Assembly: GCA_045221575.1 (NCBI GenBank)
Contig: JBGUWU010000019.1
Coordinates: 46,318 to 110,317 of the forward strand
Reading direction: 5' to 3'
Origin: Scybalousia_A sp045221575
Lineage (GTDB): Bacteria; Bacteroidota; Bacteroidia; Bacteroidales; P3
Length of the DNA: 64,000 nucleotides
Shown in pieces: positions 24,720 to 33,131 of this stretch. Within the stretch, counting starts at the first letter, position 1. The number at the start of each line of letters is the position of its first letter. The position numbers and the translations under genes were made by a program. The notes under the pieces are model-generated. The model ran no database searches, had not been told where the DNA came from, and saw only the letters and a list, made by a program, of their open reading frames with translations.

Positions 24720-26573
24720 ATGGCAACCAAAGATGTTATAAGAAAAAACGATGCTGTTGTTAGATTTGCTGGCGATAGCGGTGATGGAATGCAACTTTCC
24801 GGAACTTTGTTTTCTGATACCTCTGCTTTAGATGGAAATGATATTGCAACGTTTCCAGATTATCCTGCAGAGATTCGCGCTCCTCACAACACAATAGCAG
24901 GTGTATCAGGTTTTCAGGTACATATTGGAAAAAGTATTTACTCTTCTGGAGATAAGGCTGATGTACTTATCTGCATGAACCCTGCTTCTTTGAAGTCCAA
25001 TCTTAAATGGGCAGTAAAAGGTGCTACTATTATTGTGGATTTAGATACTTTTACTGAAGAAGCAATAAAGAAAGCAGGTTATGAAACATCTCCTTTGGAT
25101 TCAGATGAGTTCTCTTCATACAACATTGTGAAGGCTCCAATTACTACCCTTACATTAGAGGCAGTAAAAGACATATTTACAGATAGAAAGAGTGCATTAA
25201 AATGTAGAAATATGTTTGCTTTAGGAATGATATTTTTCATTTTCGGAAAGCAGACAACACATGCAGACGAATATTTGCAGACTAAATTCAAAAACAAACC
25301 TGAGGTAGTAGAGGCTAATCAAAAGGTTATCCGTGCAGGTTACAACTACTGCGAGAATATAGACGTTCAAGAAGTGCCTCTGCAAAGATTAGAAGTAGAT
25401 ACTGCTGAAATGCCAAAAGGAAAATACAGGAACATAACAGGTAACGTTGCAACAGCATGGGGTTTGCTTGCTGCTGCAGAAAAAGCTCGTCTTAACCTGT
25501 TCCTTGGTTCTTATCCTATCACTCCTGCTACTGACATAATGGTAGAGTTAGCAAAGAGAAAGAGTTTAGGAGCAAGAGTTTTCCAAGCAGAAGATGAAAT
25601 AGCAGGTATATGTTCTGCCATAGGCGCATCATTTGCTGGTGCTTTGGCTTGTACCTCAACTTCTGGACCTGGCTTGTCATTAAAGAGTGAAGCCTTAGGC
25701 TTAGCTGTTATGACAGAACTTCCTTTAGTGGTTATAGATGTTCAACGTGGAGGTCCTTCTACAGGTTTGCCTACAAAAACAGAGCAAGCAGACTTAAGCC
25801 AAGCTTTGTTTGGCAGAAATGGAGAAGCTCCTTGTATTATTGTTGCTCCATCTACTTCCGCAAACTGTTTCTATTGGGCTTTTGAGGCTGCAAGACTTGC
25901 TTTGGAAACAATGACTCCGGTTATTCTTCTTTCTGATGCTTATCTTGGCAACGGTTCTCAGTTGTTTAGAATACCAAGTATGAGCGATTTCCCTGAGATT
26001 CATCCACCTTTTGCAAAGCCTAATGATCCAGACTTTCAACCATACAGACGTGATCCTAAGACATTAGTTCGTCAATGGGCTATCCCTGGAATGGACGGTT
26101 TAAGACATAGAATAGGTGGTTTGGAGAAAACAGATGGAAAAGGAGAAGTTTCAACAGACAACCTTAACCACGAGAAGATGGTTCATTATCGTAAAGAGAA
26201 GATAGACAGATTAGCAGAACGTCTTCCTTTGCAAGAGGTTTATGGTGATGAAGATGCTGACTTACTTGTTGTTGGTTGGGGCGGAACACACGGAGCATTG
26301 AAGACCGCTGTCAATGAAATGAGAGCCGAAGGCAAGAAAGTAGCATACGCTCACTTCCATTATATCTCACCTTTGCCAAAGAACACTGAAGAAATCCTTA
26401 GAAAATACAAGAAAATCGTTGTATGTGAATTAAATATGGGACAGTTTGTAAACTACCTAAGAATGAATTATCAGGGTATTATGTTCCATCAATACAACAA
26501 GGTTCAAGGATTGCCTTTTGAAGTTGCAGAATTGAAACAAGAGTTTAACAAAATAATGAACGGAGGAAATTAA
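24720..26573 (+). CDS. korA: 2-oxoacid:ferredoxin oxidoreductase, alpha (gamma-alpha fused) subunit
   Basis: A 617-residue subunit of a 2-oxoglutarate-type ferredoxin oxidoreductase, which converts a 2-oxoacid plus CoA to acyl-CoA, CO2 and reduced ferredoxin. Residues about 1-190 are the gamma domain (VVRFAGDSGDGMQLSG, TFPDYPAEIRAPHNTIAGVSG). Residues about 210-600 are the alpha domain (LFLGSYPITPATDIMVEL, FQAEDEIAGICSAIGASFAG, STSGPGLSLKSEALGLAV, DVQRGGPSTGLPTKTEQAD). The fusion order is normal for the KorA group. korB starts 2 bp after its stop with a strong GGAGGAAAT upstream, so both are co-translated. The 2-oxoglutarate preference is inferred from overall similarity and not from a diagnostic residue. 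Confidence 0.92.
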   Translation: MATKDVIRKNDAVVRFAGDSGDGMQLSGTLFSDTSALDGNDIATFPDYPAEIRAPHNTIAGVSGFQVHIGKSIYSSGDKADVLICMNPASLKSNLKWAVKGATIIVDLDTFTEEAIKKAGYETSPLDSDEFSSYNIVKAPITTLTLEAVKDIFTDRKSALKCRNMFALGMIFFIFGKQTTHADEYLQTKFKNKPEVVEANQKVIRAGYNYCENIDVQEVPLQRLEVDTAEMPKGKYRNITGNVATAWGLLAAAEKARLNLFLGSYPITPATDIMVELAKRKSLGARVFQAEDEIAGICSAIGASFAGALACTSTSGPGLSLKSEALGLAVMTELPLVVIDVQRGGPSTGLPTKTEQADLSQALFGRNGEAPCIIVAPSTSANCFYWAFEAARLALETMTPVILLSDAYLGNGSQLFRIPSMSDFPEIHPPFAKPNDPDFQPYRRDPKTLVRQWAIPGMDGLRHRIGGLEKTDGKGEVSTDNLNHEKMVHYRKEKIDRLAERLPLQEVYGDEDADLLVVGWGGTHGALKTAVNEMRAEGKKVAYAHFHYISPLPKNTEEILRKYKKIVVCELNMGQFVNYLRMNYQGIMFHQYNKVQGLPFEVAELKQEFNKIMNGGN

Positions 26574-26575
26574 TC

Positions 26576-27595
26576 ATGATAGAACATTCAAACGTTGCTT
26601 TAACCAAAGCTGATTTTGCGTCAAATCAAATGGTAAAATGGTGTCCTGGATGCGGTGATCACGCTATTCTTGCTGCCGTTCATAATGTTTTCCCTAAGAT
26701 TAATTATAAAAAGGAAGACTATTGTATTGTTTCTGGTATTGGTTGTTCTTCTCGTTTTCCTTACTATGTGAATTCTTATGGTTTCCATGGTATTCACGGA
26801 AGACCTGCTGCAATAGCAACAGGAGTAAAGATAGCTAATCCTAATCTTTCTGTTTGGATTACTTCTGGCGATGGAGATAGCACTGCTATTGGTGGTAACC
26901 ACTTCATGCATCTTATCCGTAGAAATATGGACGTTAATCTTATTATGTTTAACAACAGAATATATGGTTTGACTAAAGGACAATATTCTCCAACTACAAA
27001 ACAAGGACAAGTAACAAAGACATCTCCTTTTGGTGTTATTGACTATCAACTTAACCCTGGTGAGTTGGTTCTTGGAGTTAGAGGAACGTTCTTTGCGCGT
27101 GCTATAGATTCTCAAAGTGCTTCTTTACAAAAAGTATGTGAGCGTATGGCTGCACATGATGGTACTGCTGTTGTTGAAGTTCTTCAAAATTGTATGATAT
27201 TCAACAACGGAACACACGCTGACGTTACTGATAAAGAAACACGTGAAGACAGACAACTATGGGTGGAACATGGTAAGCCAATGATATTTGGAAAGAACAG
27301 AGACAAAGGTTTGGTAATGATAGGAAGAAGCCTTAAGGTTGTTAAAATAGGTGAAGGTATCACTGAAAAAGATATCATGGTTCACGATGAAACAACAGAA
27401 GATACAGGTATTCACCATATGCTTGCACAGATGCGTCCGCCAGAGTTTCCAATGGTGTTTGGTGTTATTCGTGCGGTAAAGAAACCTACTTATAACCAAA
27501 TGTTCCAAGACCAAGAAGCAGAACAAAAACAACATGGTCCTGTTCATAGCGTTGATGAACTATTGAACTCAGGCGAAACTTGGGAGATAAAATAA
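26576..27595 (+). CDS. korB: 2-oxoacid:ferredoxin oxidoreductase, beta subunit
   Basis: The 339-residue beta subunit binds thiamine pyrophosphate and pairs with the alpha subunit just upstream. KWCPGCGDHAI (Cys23 and Cys26) opens the protein. A TPP/Mg motif SGDGDSTAIGGNHFMH leads to MFNNRIYGLTKGQYSPT, both typical. Later comes VEVLQNCMIFNNG. ATG 26576 is preceded by GGAGG, one of the clearest Shine-Dalgarno sequences in the window. A perfect terminator follows at 27626-27656. No separate gamma or ferredoxin-like delta gene is present here. Confidence 0.94.
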   Translation: MIEHSNVALTKADFASNQMVKWCPGCGDHAILAAVHNVFPKINYKKEDYCIVSGIGCSSRFPYYVNSYGFHGIHGRPAAIATGVKIANPNLSVWITSGDGDSTAIGGNHFMHLIRRNMDVNLIMFNNRIYGLTKGQYSPTTKQGQVTKTSPFGVIDYQLNPGELVLGVRGTFFARAIDSQSASLQKVCERMAAHDGTAVVEVLQNCMIFNNGTHADVTDKETREDRQLWVEHGKPMIFGKNRDKGLVMIGRSLKVVKIGEGITEKDIMVHDETTEDTGIHHMLAQMRPPEFPMVFGVIRAVKKPTYNQMFQDQEAEQKQHGPVHSVDELLNSGETWEIK

Positions 27596-27625
27596 ATTTT
27601 AAATTATTGATAAATAAATTTTTTT

Positions 27626-27656
27626 AGGTTGCGTTGTGATAACGCAACCTTTTTTT
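27626..27656 (+). terminator. Terminator of korAB
   Basis: AGGTTGCGTT (27626-27635) and AACGCAACCT (27641-27650) form a perfect 10-bp stem, loop GTGAT, followed by a seven-T run. Confidence 0.95.
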
Positions 27657-27770
27657 GTGTTTTTATACCTAAATCAAATATACTCTTTACCCATGTACTT
27701 ACCTTATAAAGTTTGTATTTTATCTGCAAAAGAGTAAAAGAAAAGCAGATTTTCCGACTACTAAAAACAA

Positions 27771-27818
27771 TTTATACCGTCATTTTATTACAAGTTTTCT
27801 TGATTTATACCGTCATTT
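27771..27818. repeat. Direct repeat TTTATACCGTCATTT
   Basis: The 15-mer TTTATACCGTCATTT occurs at 27771-27785 and 27804-27818 (33-bp spacing), each followed by a TTACAA-like tail. It lies in the convergent gap 27657-27937 between korB and the permease gene, where I see no gene. Confidence 0.6.
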
Positions 27819-27937
27819 CTTTACAAAATCATACTTTTTTCTTTGCTATTCAAAGAAATAATTTAGCAAAAATAGGAAGAAAATAATTAAGTATAAGAAG
27901 TTAAACTTCCTTATTTCAAGTAATCATATTACCAAAA

Positions 27938-27974
27938 AGACTATCTATTTTGTATAATCTAAAATAGATAGTCT
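27938..27974 (-). terminator. Terminator of the DoxX-permease operon
   Basis: AGACTATCTATTTT (27938-27951) and AAAATAGATAGTCT (27961-27974) are perfect 14-nt complements with a 9-nt loop. The A-run at 27934-27938 supplies the U-tail on the minus strand. It lies about 30 bp after the permease stop. Confidence 0.85.
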
Positions 27975-28002
27975 TTGTTTATTGATTAAGGTATAATTTT
28001 GT

Positions 28003-29082
28003 TTATTGTTTTCTTTTTACTTGAGGGTCAAGATAGCCGTAGATTATATCAGTAAAGATGTTTATCAAGACTAAGAAGATGCAGACGACTAACAACGAAG
28101 CCATAATAACAGGAAAGTCGTAGGTCTCCAAACTATTCACTATTACAACACCCATTCCTTTCCAATCAAATATATATTCCACAAAGACTGCACCAGCAAC
28201 TAAGGAAGCGAACCAGCCACTAACAGCTGTTATGACAGGATTAAGAGCATTCTTTAAAGCATGATGATAAATAACTTGAAAGGTTGAAAGTCCTTTTGCT
28301 TTAGCAGTACGAATATAATCTTGTTGAAAAACATCGTGCATGGTACTTTTTGTTAGTTCTGTTATCACTGCCAAAGGACGAATGCCAAGAGTTAATGCTG
28401 GAAGAATAAGATTTTTTAAACATATATGTTCTCCTTCGCCCATATCATCAACAACTTTTAATGAACCAAACATAGAAAGATGTGTCCAATCAGATAGTTT
28501 AAAGGCAAAGAACCATGCAATAATAATAGCAGCAAAAAAAGAAGGTAGGCTCATACCTATAGAAGTAATAACCTGAATAAGTCTATCTACCCACGTGTTT
28601 ATATATATTGAAGATATACTTCCTAATATAACTCCTACGACAAAAGCAAACAATATACTTGCAAGAGCAAGTATAATAGTATTAGGCAATGCCTCTGAAA
28701 GTATTTCACTGACATTTCTTTTGCTTTGGTAACTCTGTCGTAGATAAGGTTTTTTAAGTACTATCTTTGTTGTGCCTATGTTAAGAAGAGTAAGTGCAGA
28801 AGTATATTTTTGTGTATCAAAATAGAAATAACTTGATTGAGAAGTAGAATAAAAAGAAAGCGGAGAAATATCATTAAGATAATTAAAATACTGAGTGCTT
28901 ACAGGTCTATCTAAACCAAGCTCTTTATGTATTCTATCAACACTTTCTTTATCTGCTCTTTGTCCTAACATCATACGAGCAGGATCTCCCGGCAAGATGT
29001 TAAAAAGGAAAAACACCAAACTAACAACACCGAAGATAACTAACAAGCCGTAACCTAATTTTTTTAGAACAAAAGAGAACAT
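28003..29082 (-). CDS. ABC transporter permease, DppB/OppB type
   Basis: The 359-residue protein has an N-terminal membrane helix (KLGYGLLVIFGVVSLVFFLF), then FNILPGDPARMMLGQRAD and KELGLDRP. This is the hallmark of peptide/nickel permeases of the DppB group. After a roughly 90-residue periplasmic stretch come five more helices and the EAA loop DYIRTAKAKGLSTFQVIYHH, which docks the ATPase. Such permeases import oligopeptides or similar solutes together with a DppC-type partner, two ATPases and a binding protein. None of these is adjacent, so the substrate is unknown. It follows the DoxX-like gene by 22 bp on the same strand and ends at a strong terminator. Confidence 0.9.
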   Translation of the reverse strand: MFSFVLKKLGYGLLVIFGVVSLVFFLFNILPGDPARMMLGQRADKESVDRIHKELGLDRPVSTQYFNYLNDISPLSFYSTSQSSYFYFDTQKYTSALTLLNIGTTKIVLKKPYLRQSYQSKRNVSEILSEALPNTIILALASILFAFVVGVILGSISSIYINTWVDRLIQVITSIGMSLPSFFAAIIIAWFFAFKLSDWTHLSMFGSLKVVDDMGEGEHICLKNLILPALTLGIRPLAVITELTKSTMHDVFQQDYIRTAKAKGLSTFQVIYHHALKNALNPVITAVSGWFASLVAGAVFVEYIFDWKGMGVVIVNSLETYDFPVIMASLLVVCIFLVLINIFTDIIYGYLDPQVKRKQ

Positions 29083-29103
29083 CTTTTCTTTATCTTGTAA
29101 ATA

Positions 29104-30246
29104 CTATAGGTTTCTCCAAGCAAACTTTTCTTTTACCACTGCTTTCTTAATATGAACTAATCCAGGATTAGAACGTATCATCGCTTTTATTGCCTTATCA
29201 TCACAAGAGAAGAAAAGATAATCCTGCAAAGAATATTTCTCGGAAAAATCATACCAATCTTTTGGGCTTGTTGCAGTGATAACTATGACATTATTCTTTT
29301 CTCTGTCAAGTTTATTAACATATTGCATCAAACGTTTCATTCCTTTTTCGCTTGCCGTCTTTAGATTCCAAACGGCAATAATATAAAGGTCTTGTGCAGT
29401 ATCTCCTATTATGTCAAGACTTTGGTCTTTCACATCTCCTAACTCAACCAATGAGAAACCATCTGCTGCAATAGTGTTAGTATTTATTATTCTTTCTTTA
29501 CCTTCAACGTATGTCCAATGGTCAGAAAAGTTAGGGTCTTGCTCATAAGCTTTCATCAAAGTGCCATCTCCTTCACTTGCCATAGAAAACTCTTTTTCTT
29601 CTCCTGTAGCATTATTCTTATAGGTAGCATAAGCTAAAGGTGGTTTTTGTTCATCAACGGTTGGAGCCATTTTATTGCCTACTTTCCAAGGACGAAAATC
29701 TATAATAGGCTCATACATTATATTTCTTATAGCGAAAACAACACCTAACAACAGCACTACAACAGTTACAACAAGTGGAAGTTTTTTTGAATAATCTTCT
29801 TTCGTTTTTTTGTCAAACCAAAATATTCCCATAAGAATAACATCTAAGAAGATATTCTTCCAAAACGTTTGCCAATTAGTAAGCTTTACTGCATCACCAA
29901 AACAGCCACAATCATCTACATTATTTGTAAGTGCATCTATAAAAGTAGTTACAGTAAAGAACAGCATAAACACCAAAGCAACCCAACGAATAGGTTTATT
30001 GTAAATATGCAAAAACATCATAACACCCAAAGCAAATTCCAACACACACAATAGCACTGCTATTATTATTGGAACAGTAAGGGTATCATTAAGCATAAAT
30101 CCAAAACCAAAAACATTAAGATATTCTTCTACTTTGTAAGCAGTACCCATTGGATCTACTGCTTTTACAAAACCAGAAAACATAAATACCAACCCAAATA
30201 CTCCTCTAAGTATATAGTCTGTTAGTTGTGAAAGTTTATTATCCAT
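29104..30246 (-). CDS. DoxX/MauE-like membrane protein with thioredoxin-like C-terminal domain
   Basis: A 380-residue protein with about four membrane helices in residues 10-200 (VFGLVFMFSGFVKAVDPMGT, LCVLEFALGVMMFL, VALVFMLFFTVTTFIDAL, LPLVVTVVVLLLGVVFAI). NNVDDCGCFGDAVKLTNWQT contains the CGCFG motif of MauE/DoxX-type redox membrane proteins. The periplasmic C-terminal half looks thioredoxin-like (DLYIIAVWNLKTASEKGM, NVIVITATSPKDW) but lacks a CxxC. Homologues are conserved in Bacteroidota as 'DoxX family' proteins. A role in disulfide or respiratory redox chemistry is inferred only. A TAATTTTG -7 element is at 30267-30274 (minus). Confidence 0.85.
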   Translation of the reverse strand: MDNKLSQLTDYILRGVFGLVFMFSGFVKAVDPMGTAYKVEEYLNVFGFGFMLNDTLTVPIIIAVLLCVLEFALGVMMFLHIYNKPIRWVALVFMLFFTVTTFIDALTNNVDDCGCFGDAVKLTNWQTFWKNIFLDVILMGIFWFDKKTKEDYSKKLPLVVTVVVLLLGVVFAIRNIMYEPIIDFRPWKVGNKMAPTVDEQKPPLAYATYKNNATGEEKEFSMASEGDGTLMKAYEQDPNFSDHWTYVEGKERIINTNTIAADGFSLVELGDVKDQSLDIIGDTAQDLYIIAVWNLKTASEKGMKRLMQYVNKLDREKNNVIVITATSPKDWYDFSEKYSLQDYLFFSCDDKAIKAMIRSNPGLVHIKKAVVKEKFAWRNL

Positions 30247-30386
30247 CTCTTTTATCTATTTTTTTGCAAAATTAGGCATAAATTTTTAATCTTAACATTT
30301 TTCTCCAACAAAATTACACTACTATTAAAGTTATTTTCTATCTTTGCAGAAGGATTAACTTATACAAATTCTAAAAAAATAAAATT

Positions 30387-31328
30387 ATGAAAAAATACAC
30401 ACTTATAGTTTTAGCCATAATACTTACATTTTCTTGTACCAAGAAAAATGATAACACTTCCGTTCAAAACATCACTGATAATCAAGGAAGCCAATAGAAT
30501 TATTCGGCAAGCAAAAGTTCAGATTCTATTGATAAAGATAGTACAGCAAAAATAGAAACCATGATTGTAAAAACCGATTACGGAAAATACAAGGTTTCAA
30601 AGGAGTTTGTTAAACATTTTAATGATAAAACAGAAAAGAAAAACACTTACAAAAACAATCGTATCTTCTATTCTCTAAGCACATACAAAGAGAAAGGAGA
30701 TGCTGAAGGCCGTTGTGTCAGCGTAAAATTTGAATTAGACGAGCCAAAAGGCTTTAGCCAATCAACGAATAAAGCTATAAGAAAATGGATTGACTATATT
30801 TACAACGACCTCTACCCTATCTCAGAAGGAAAAGAATATTCTATTTTCAAATACAAAGGAAACAACTACAAAAGTATGGTTGAACATTATGCAAAACAAT
30901 ATCTAAAAATATTTAAGGATAGATTTTTAGAAATCAACAGTGATTTATTCTCCCAAAACGAATATAATAATTTCTCTACTCCAAGCTTAGAAAACTCTAT
31001 CTACTGCATACATAAATCACAAAACATAGTTTGTTATCAATATACTTACTACTGTAATACAGGAGGCGCAAGTTCGTTTAATAAAGCCGAGTTTACTGTA
31101 TTCAATTCCAAGAATGGCAAACAATATAAATTTAAAGATATAATCTCTAATGAGTCTTTATTCTTCAAAGCAGCAGGAGTTAATGAAGAAGTCAGCGTTG
31201 CACCAACAAAAGACGGATTATTATTTATACAATATTCTGACTCTGTAAAGAAGATTTCTTGGAAAGAGGCAAAAAACTTTGTTACAAAAGAGATACGCAA
31301 AGAATTTCAAAAGCATTTATTTAATTAG
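30387..31328 (+). pseudogene. DUF3298-like lipoprotein interrupted by an in-frame TAG
   Basis: ATG 30387 starts MKKYTLIVLAIILTFSC, a clear lipoprotein signal, and reads to TAG at 30495-30497 (codon 37). The same frame then continues open without further stops to TAG at 31326-31328, giving 313 codons in total. The downstream part from ATG 30561 alone would lack any export signal. It contains YCNTGGASSFNKAEFTVFN and QYKFKDIISNESLFFKAAG, resembling DUF3298/RsiV-type extracytoplasmic domains. A TATCTTTG -7 element at 30339-30346 fits transcription from the lipoprotein start. One base change would restore the gene, so it is a recent nonsense mutation, a sequencing error, or read-through. The terminal TAG is part of an AATTAG repeat. 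Confidence 0.75.
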
Positions 31329-31388
31329 TAATTAGTAGTTAGAAATTAGAAAGTATCTGATTAACGATAAATATTTCTCTCCGCAACG
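31323..31388. repeat. AATTAG-armed repeat element, short copy
   Basis: AATTAG/TAGTTAG/AAATTAG repeats at 31323-31350 lead into GATTAACGAT (31359-31368) and CTCTCCGCAA (31377-31386). The same ordered blocks occur in the longer element at 58588-58689. The first AATTAG supplies the TAG stop of the gene that ends at 31328. Confidence 0.65.
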
Positions 31389-31435
31389 GTTTTTTCACAT
31401 GTAAGAAAAGTATCAAAACTTTTTTACACATATTC

Positions 31436-31738
31436 CTATGAATCTTGTTTCTCATACTTTTTTATTAGATAAATAATCATATCAAATATTTCATCATCAC
31501 TTGCATTATCTATAAATGAATGAATTGCCCGTTCTATGTTTCCATTGGAATAAATCTGTATCGAATTACTATTGAACATAAACTTAACATCCACCAACTC
31601 TGCATCAAACTCTTCTTTTAAAGATTTTATATTAGGTGGTAAAGCTACACTTTCTTTAACCTCGCCTTTTGAATAAACCATAGAAAAACCATAGTTCTTT
31701 ATAATATTTTCAACATATTCTGCTAATAAATCCATCAC
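31436..31738 (-). CDS. Hypothetical protein (100 aa)
   Basis: A 100-residue acidic, soluble-looking protein starting MMDLLAEYVENIIKNYGFSM, with no signal peptide, membrane helix or metal-binding motif that I can see. The middle has strands (ELVDVKFMFNSNSIQIYSNG), and the end is helical (DEIFDMIIYLIKKYEK). Codon use and AT content match the surrounding genes, supporting a real gene, but I recognise no family. ATG at 31736-31738 or the next codon could serve as start. It lies between the amber-interrupted lipoprotein and the frameshifted exported protein. Confidence 0.5.
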   Translation of the reverse strand: MMDLLAEYVENIIKNYGFSMVYSKGEVKESVALPPNIKSLKEEFDAELVDVKFMFNSNSIQIYSNGNIERAIHSFIDNASDDEIFDMIIYLIKKYEKQDS

Positions 31739-31828
31739 CTATCTATTTTTTTATTTACCTGAAAAATATATCTTACAAAACAATAATTATCCCCTGCAAA
31801 TGTAGACTATTTTTTTTGATTTATTAAT

Positions 31829-32247
31829 CTAATTAAATATTTTTCTGTACCAATAACCGGTATTTCCCCTCATATATCTATAATATTCATATATAATAAG
31901 AGCTAAACTAAATTCTGCCCTATTCATTTTTAATTTATTTATGGTAAAGTATCCGTAAAAATTACCTCTTTTATCTGCAATAATAGGCGGACAAGAAGCA
32001 TATTTATTGAAAGGAGAATACATAGAATATTCGCTACCAAATATTCCATTTTTATTCCAAAGGCTATAAGTAAAATAAGTACTACCATAGACCCCAAATT
32101 CATTCCAAATTGATTCTATGTCATATTCAGAAGCATTTAATTTTCCTAAATAAAATCTATGGTCTGAACCTCCTAAGATTAATAATGTTTGATCAGCGAA
32201 CATATCTAACATACAGACAAAACAACAAATAACATTATTTTTTTCAT
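31829..32247 (-). pseudogene. Exported 'NEFGxYGS' repeat protein with frameshift in signal peptide
   Basis: The 127-residue open frame from ATG 32212 (MLDMFADQTLLILGGSDHRF) has no signal peptide. An ATG at 32245-32247 in another frame starts MKKIMLFVVLSVC and hits TAG directly at the junction. A single-base change near 32213-32240 would join the two into a normal signal peptide ending MFA before DQTLLILGG. The mature part has repeated IWNEFGVYGSTYFTYS / LWNKNGIFGSEYSMYSPFN units, then PPIIADKRGNFYGYFTIN. This is a pattern I recall from short exported hypothetical proteins where 'WNEYGxYGSxYS' repeats are followed by 'N-FYGYLT'. The function is unknown. Expression as an exported protein would need the frame repaired. 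Confidence 0.6.
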
Positions 32248-32385
32248 TGCGTTAAAGGTTTTTATTTAATTTATAATTCTGTTTTAAGCATAATCAACAA
32301 TATTACAAGTTGATTATCTTAAATAAATTTTTCTTTCCTTCTTGTGATTTCTGAAGAAGATATTTTATTGTGTTATATAAAGAAA

Positions 32386-32537
32386 GCGTGAAACCACATA
32401 TTCTTGAATTATATCTTTGTTTAAGGTACCTGAGATATTACCGGGAGGAAGATATAATATAGCAGAATCACGCCTAATATGTAGGCTGAAATTTGCTATG
32501 CTGATGACTTGCCTCCATAAAGTTTCTCAGGCTTTTT
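32386..32537 (+). ncRNA. Candidate structured RNA with nested helices and possible pseudoknot
   Basis: In a gene-free stretch, nested complementary segments are present. GCGTGA (32386-32391) pairs with TCACGC (32468-32473), and ATTATATCTT (32408-32417) with AAGATATAAT (32449-32458). GGTA (32425-32428) pairs with TACC (32439-32442). The enclosed loop CCTGAGA (32429-32435) is a perfect complement of TCTCAGG (32525-32531). A competing GCCTA/TAGGC hairpin (32472-32476 with 32482-32486) and a weak GCCT/AGGC hairpin with T5 (32533-32537) lie downstream. I could not match it to a riboswitch, SRP RNA, tmRNA or RNase P pattern. A 6S-like or lineage-specific RNA is possible. Strand is chosen from the T-run. 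No full promoter was found. Confidence 0.4.
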
Positions 32538-32767
32538 AAACACAAGTTACAAAAAAGCATAACGCTTTCATATTTTATATATGGACAAAGGAATAAAAAT
32601 ATTTCTTTGCCACTTATCCAACGATAAGCACCTGCAAATTTATAAAAAGTTTTTATAAATAGCCAAGAAAATAGGAAAATAATTAAAAAAAAAGAATTGG
32701 ATTTTAATAGAAAATTAACACCAACTTGATATAATCAAGTAGAATATTTCTAATTGATGAATAGTTT

Positions 32768-32857
32768 TTGATTTTTGTAAAAAAAGAGTTGATCTTTTTT
32801 TCTTAGAAGTTGATCTTTTTTTCTCAGAAGTTGATCTTTTTTAACGAAAAGTTTATT
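32768..32857. repeat. 21-bp phased A-tract/TTGAT array
   Basis: TTGAT starts at 32768, 32789, 32810 and 32831, all 21 bp apart, with a degenerate TTTAT at 32852. Three units share an (A)GTTGATCTTTTTT body preceded by A-rich or AGAAG sequence. It lies in the 880-bp gene-free stretch 32248-33131 between the frameshifted exported gene and the methyltransferase gene. Confidence 0.8.
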
Positions 32858-33058
32858 AGACTTTTAACATCTTTAAACAACATTGTTATTTCGCTGAAAA
32901 CAAGATAAATCCAATTAATTTTCTTTACTTATACCAAGTTAAAATTAATTAAACCTTGAAAAAGTATTAAACTATTAATAATATACAGTAATTAGAATAG
33001 TAAATATCAATTTATGCTTATACTCTTTCTTTGGTACTAAAATCATTATTTTTGAGTA

Positions 33059-33089
33059 TTGTCTATTCTGGGTATAGGTTATACCTTTG
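33059..33089 (+). promoter_or_regulatory. Promoter with overlapping palindrome, methyltransferase-ZIP operon
   Basis: TTG at 33059-33061, 20-bp spacer and TACCTTTG at 33082-33089 match the consensus. GGTATAGGTTATACC (33071-33085), a perfect 6-bp inverted repeat with a 3-bp centre, overlaps the -7 element. A dimeric regulator bound here would block transcription, so it is a good operator candidate. Confidence 0.65.
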
Positions 33090-33131
33090 CAATCAGAATA
33101 AAACTAAATAAATAATAAAAGAAAACTTACT

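Noticed and set aside
32425..32540. TPP or cobalamin riboswitch
   Set aside because: CTGAGA and a weak B12-box-like GACTTGCC occur, but the other conserved blocks of either class (such as AACCTGAT for TPP) are missing, and no matching gene follows.
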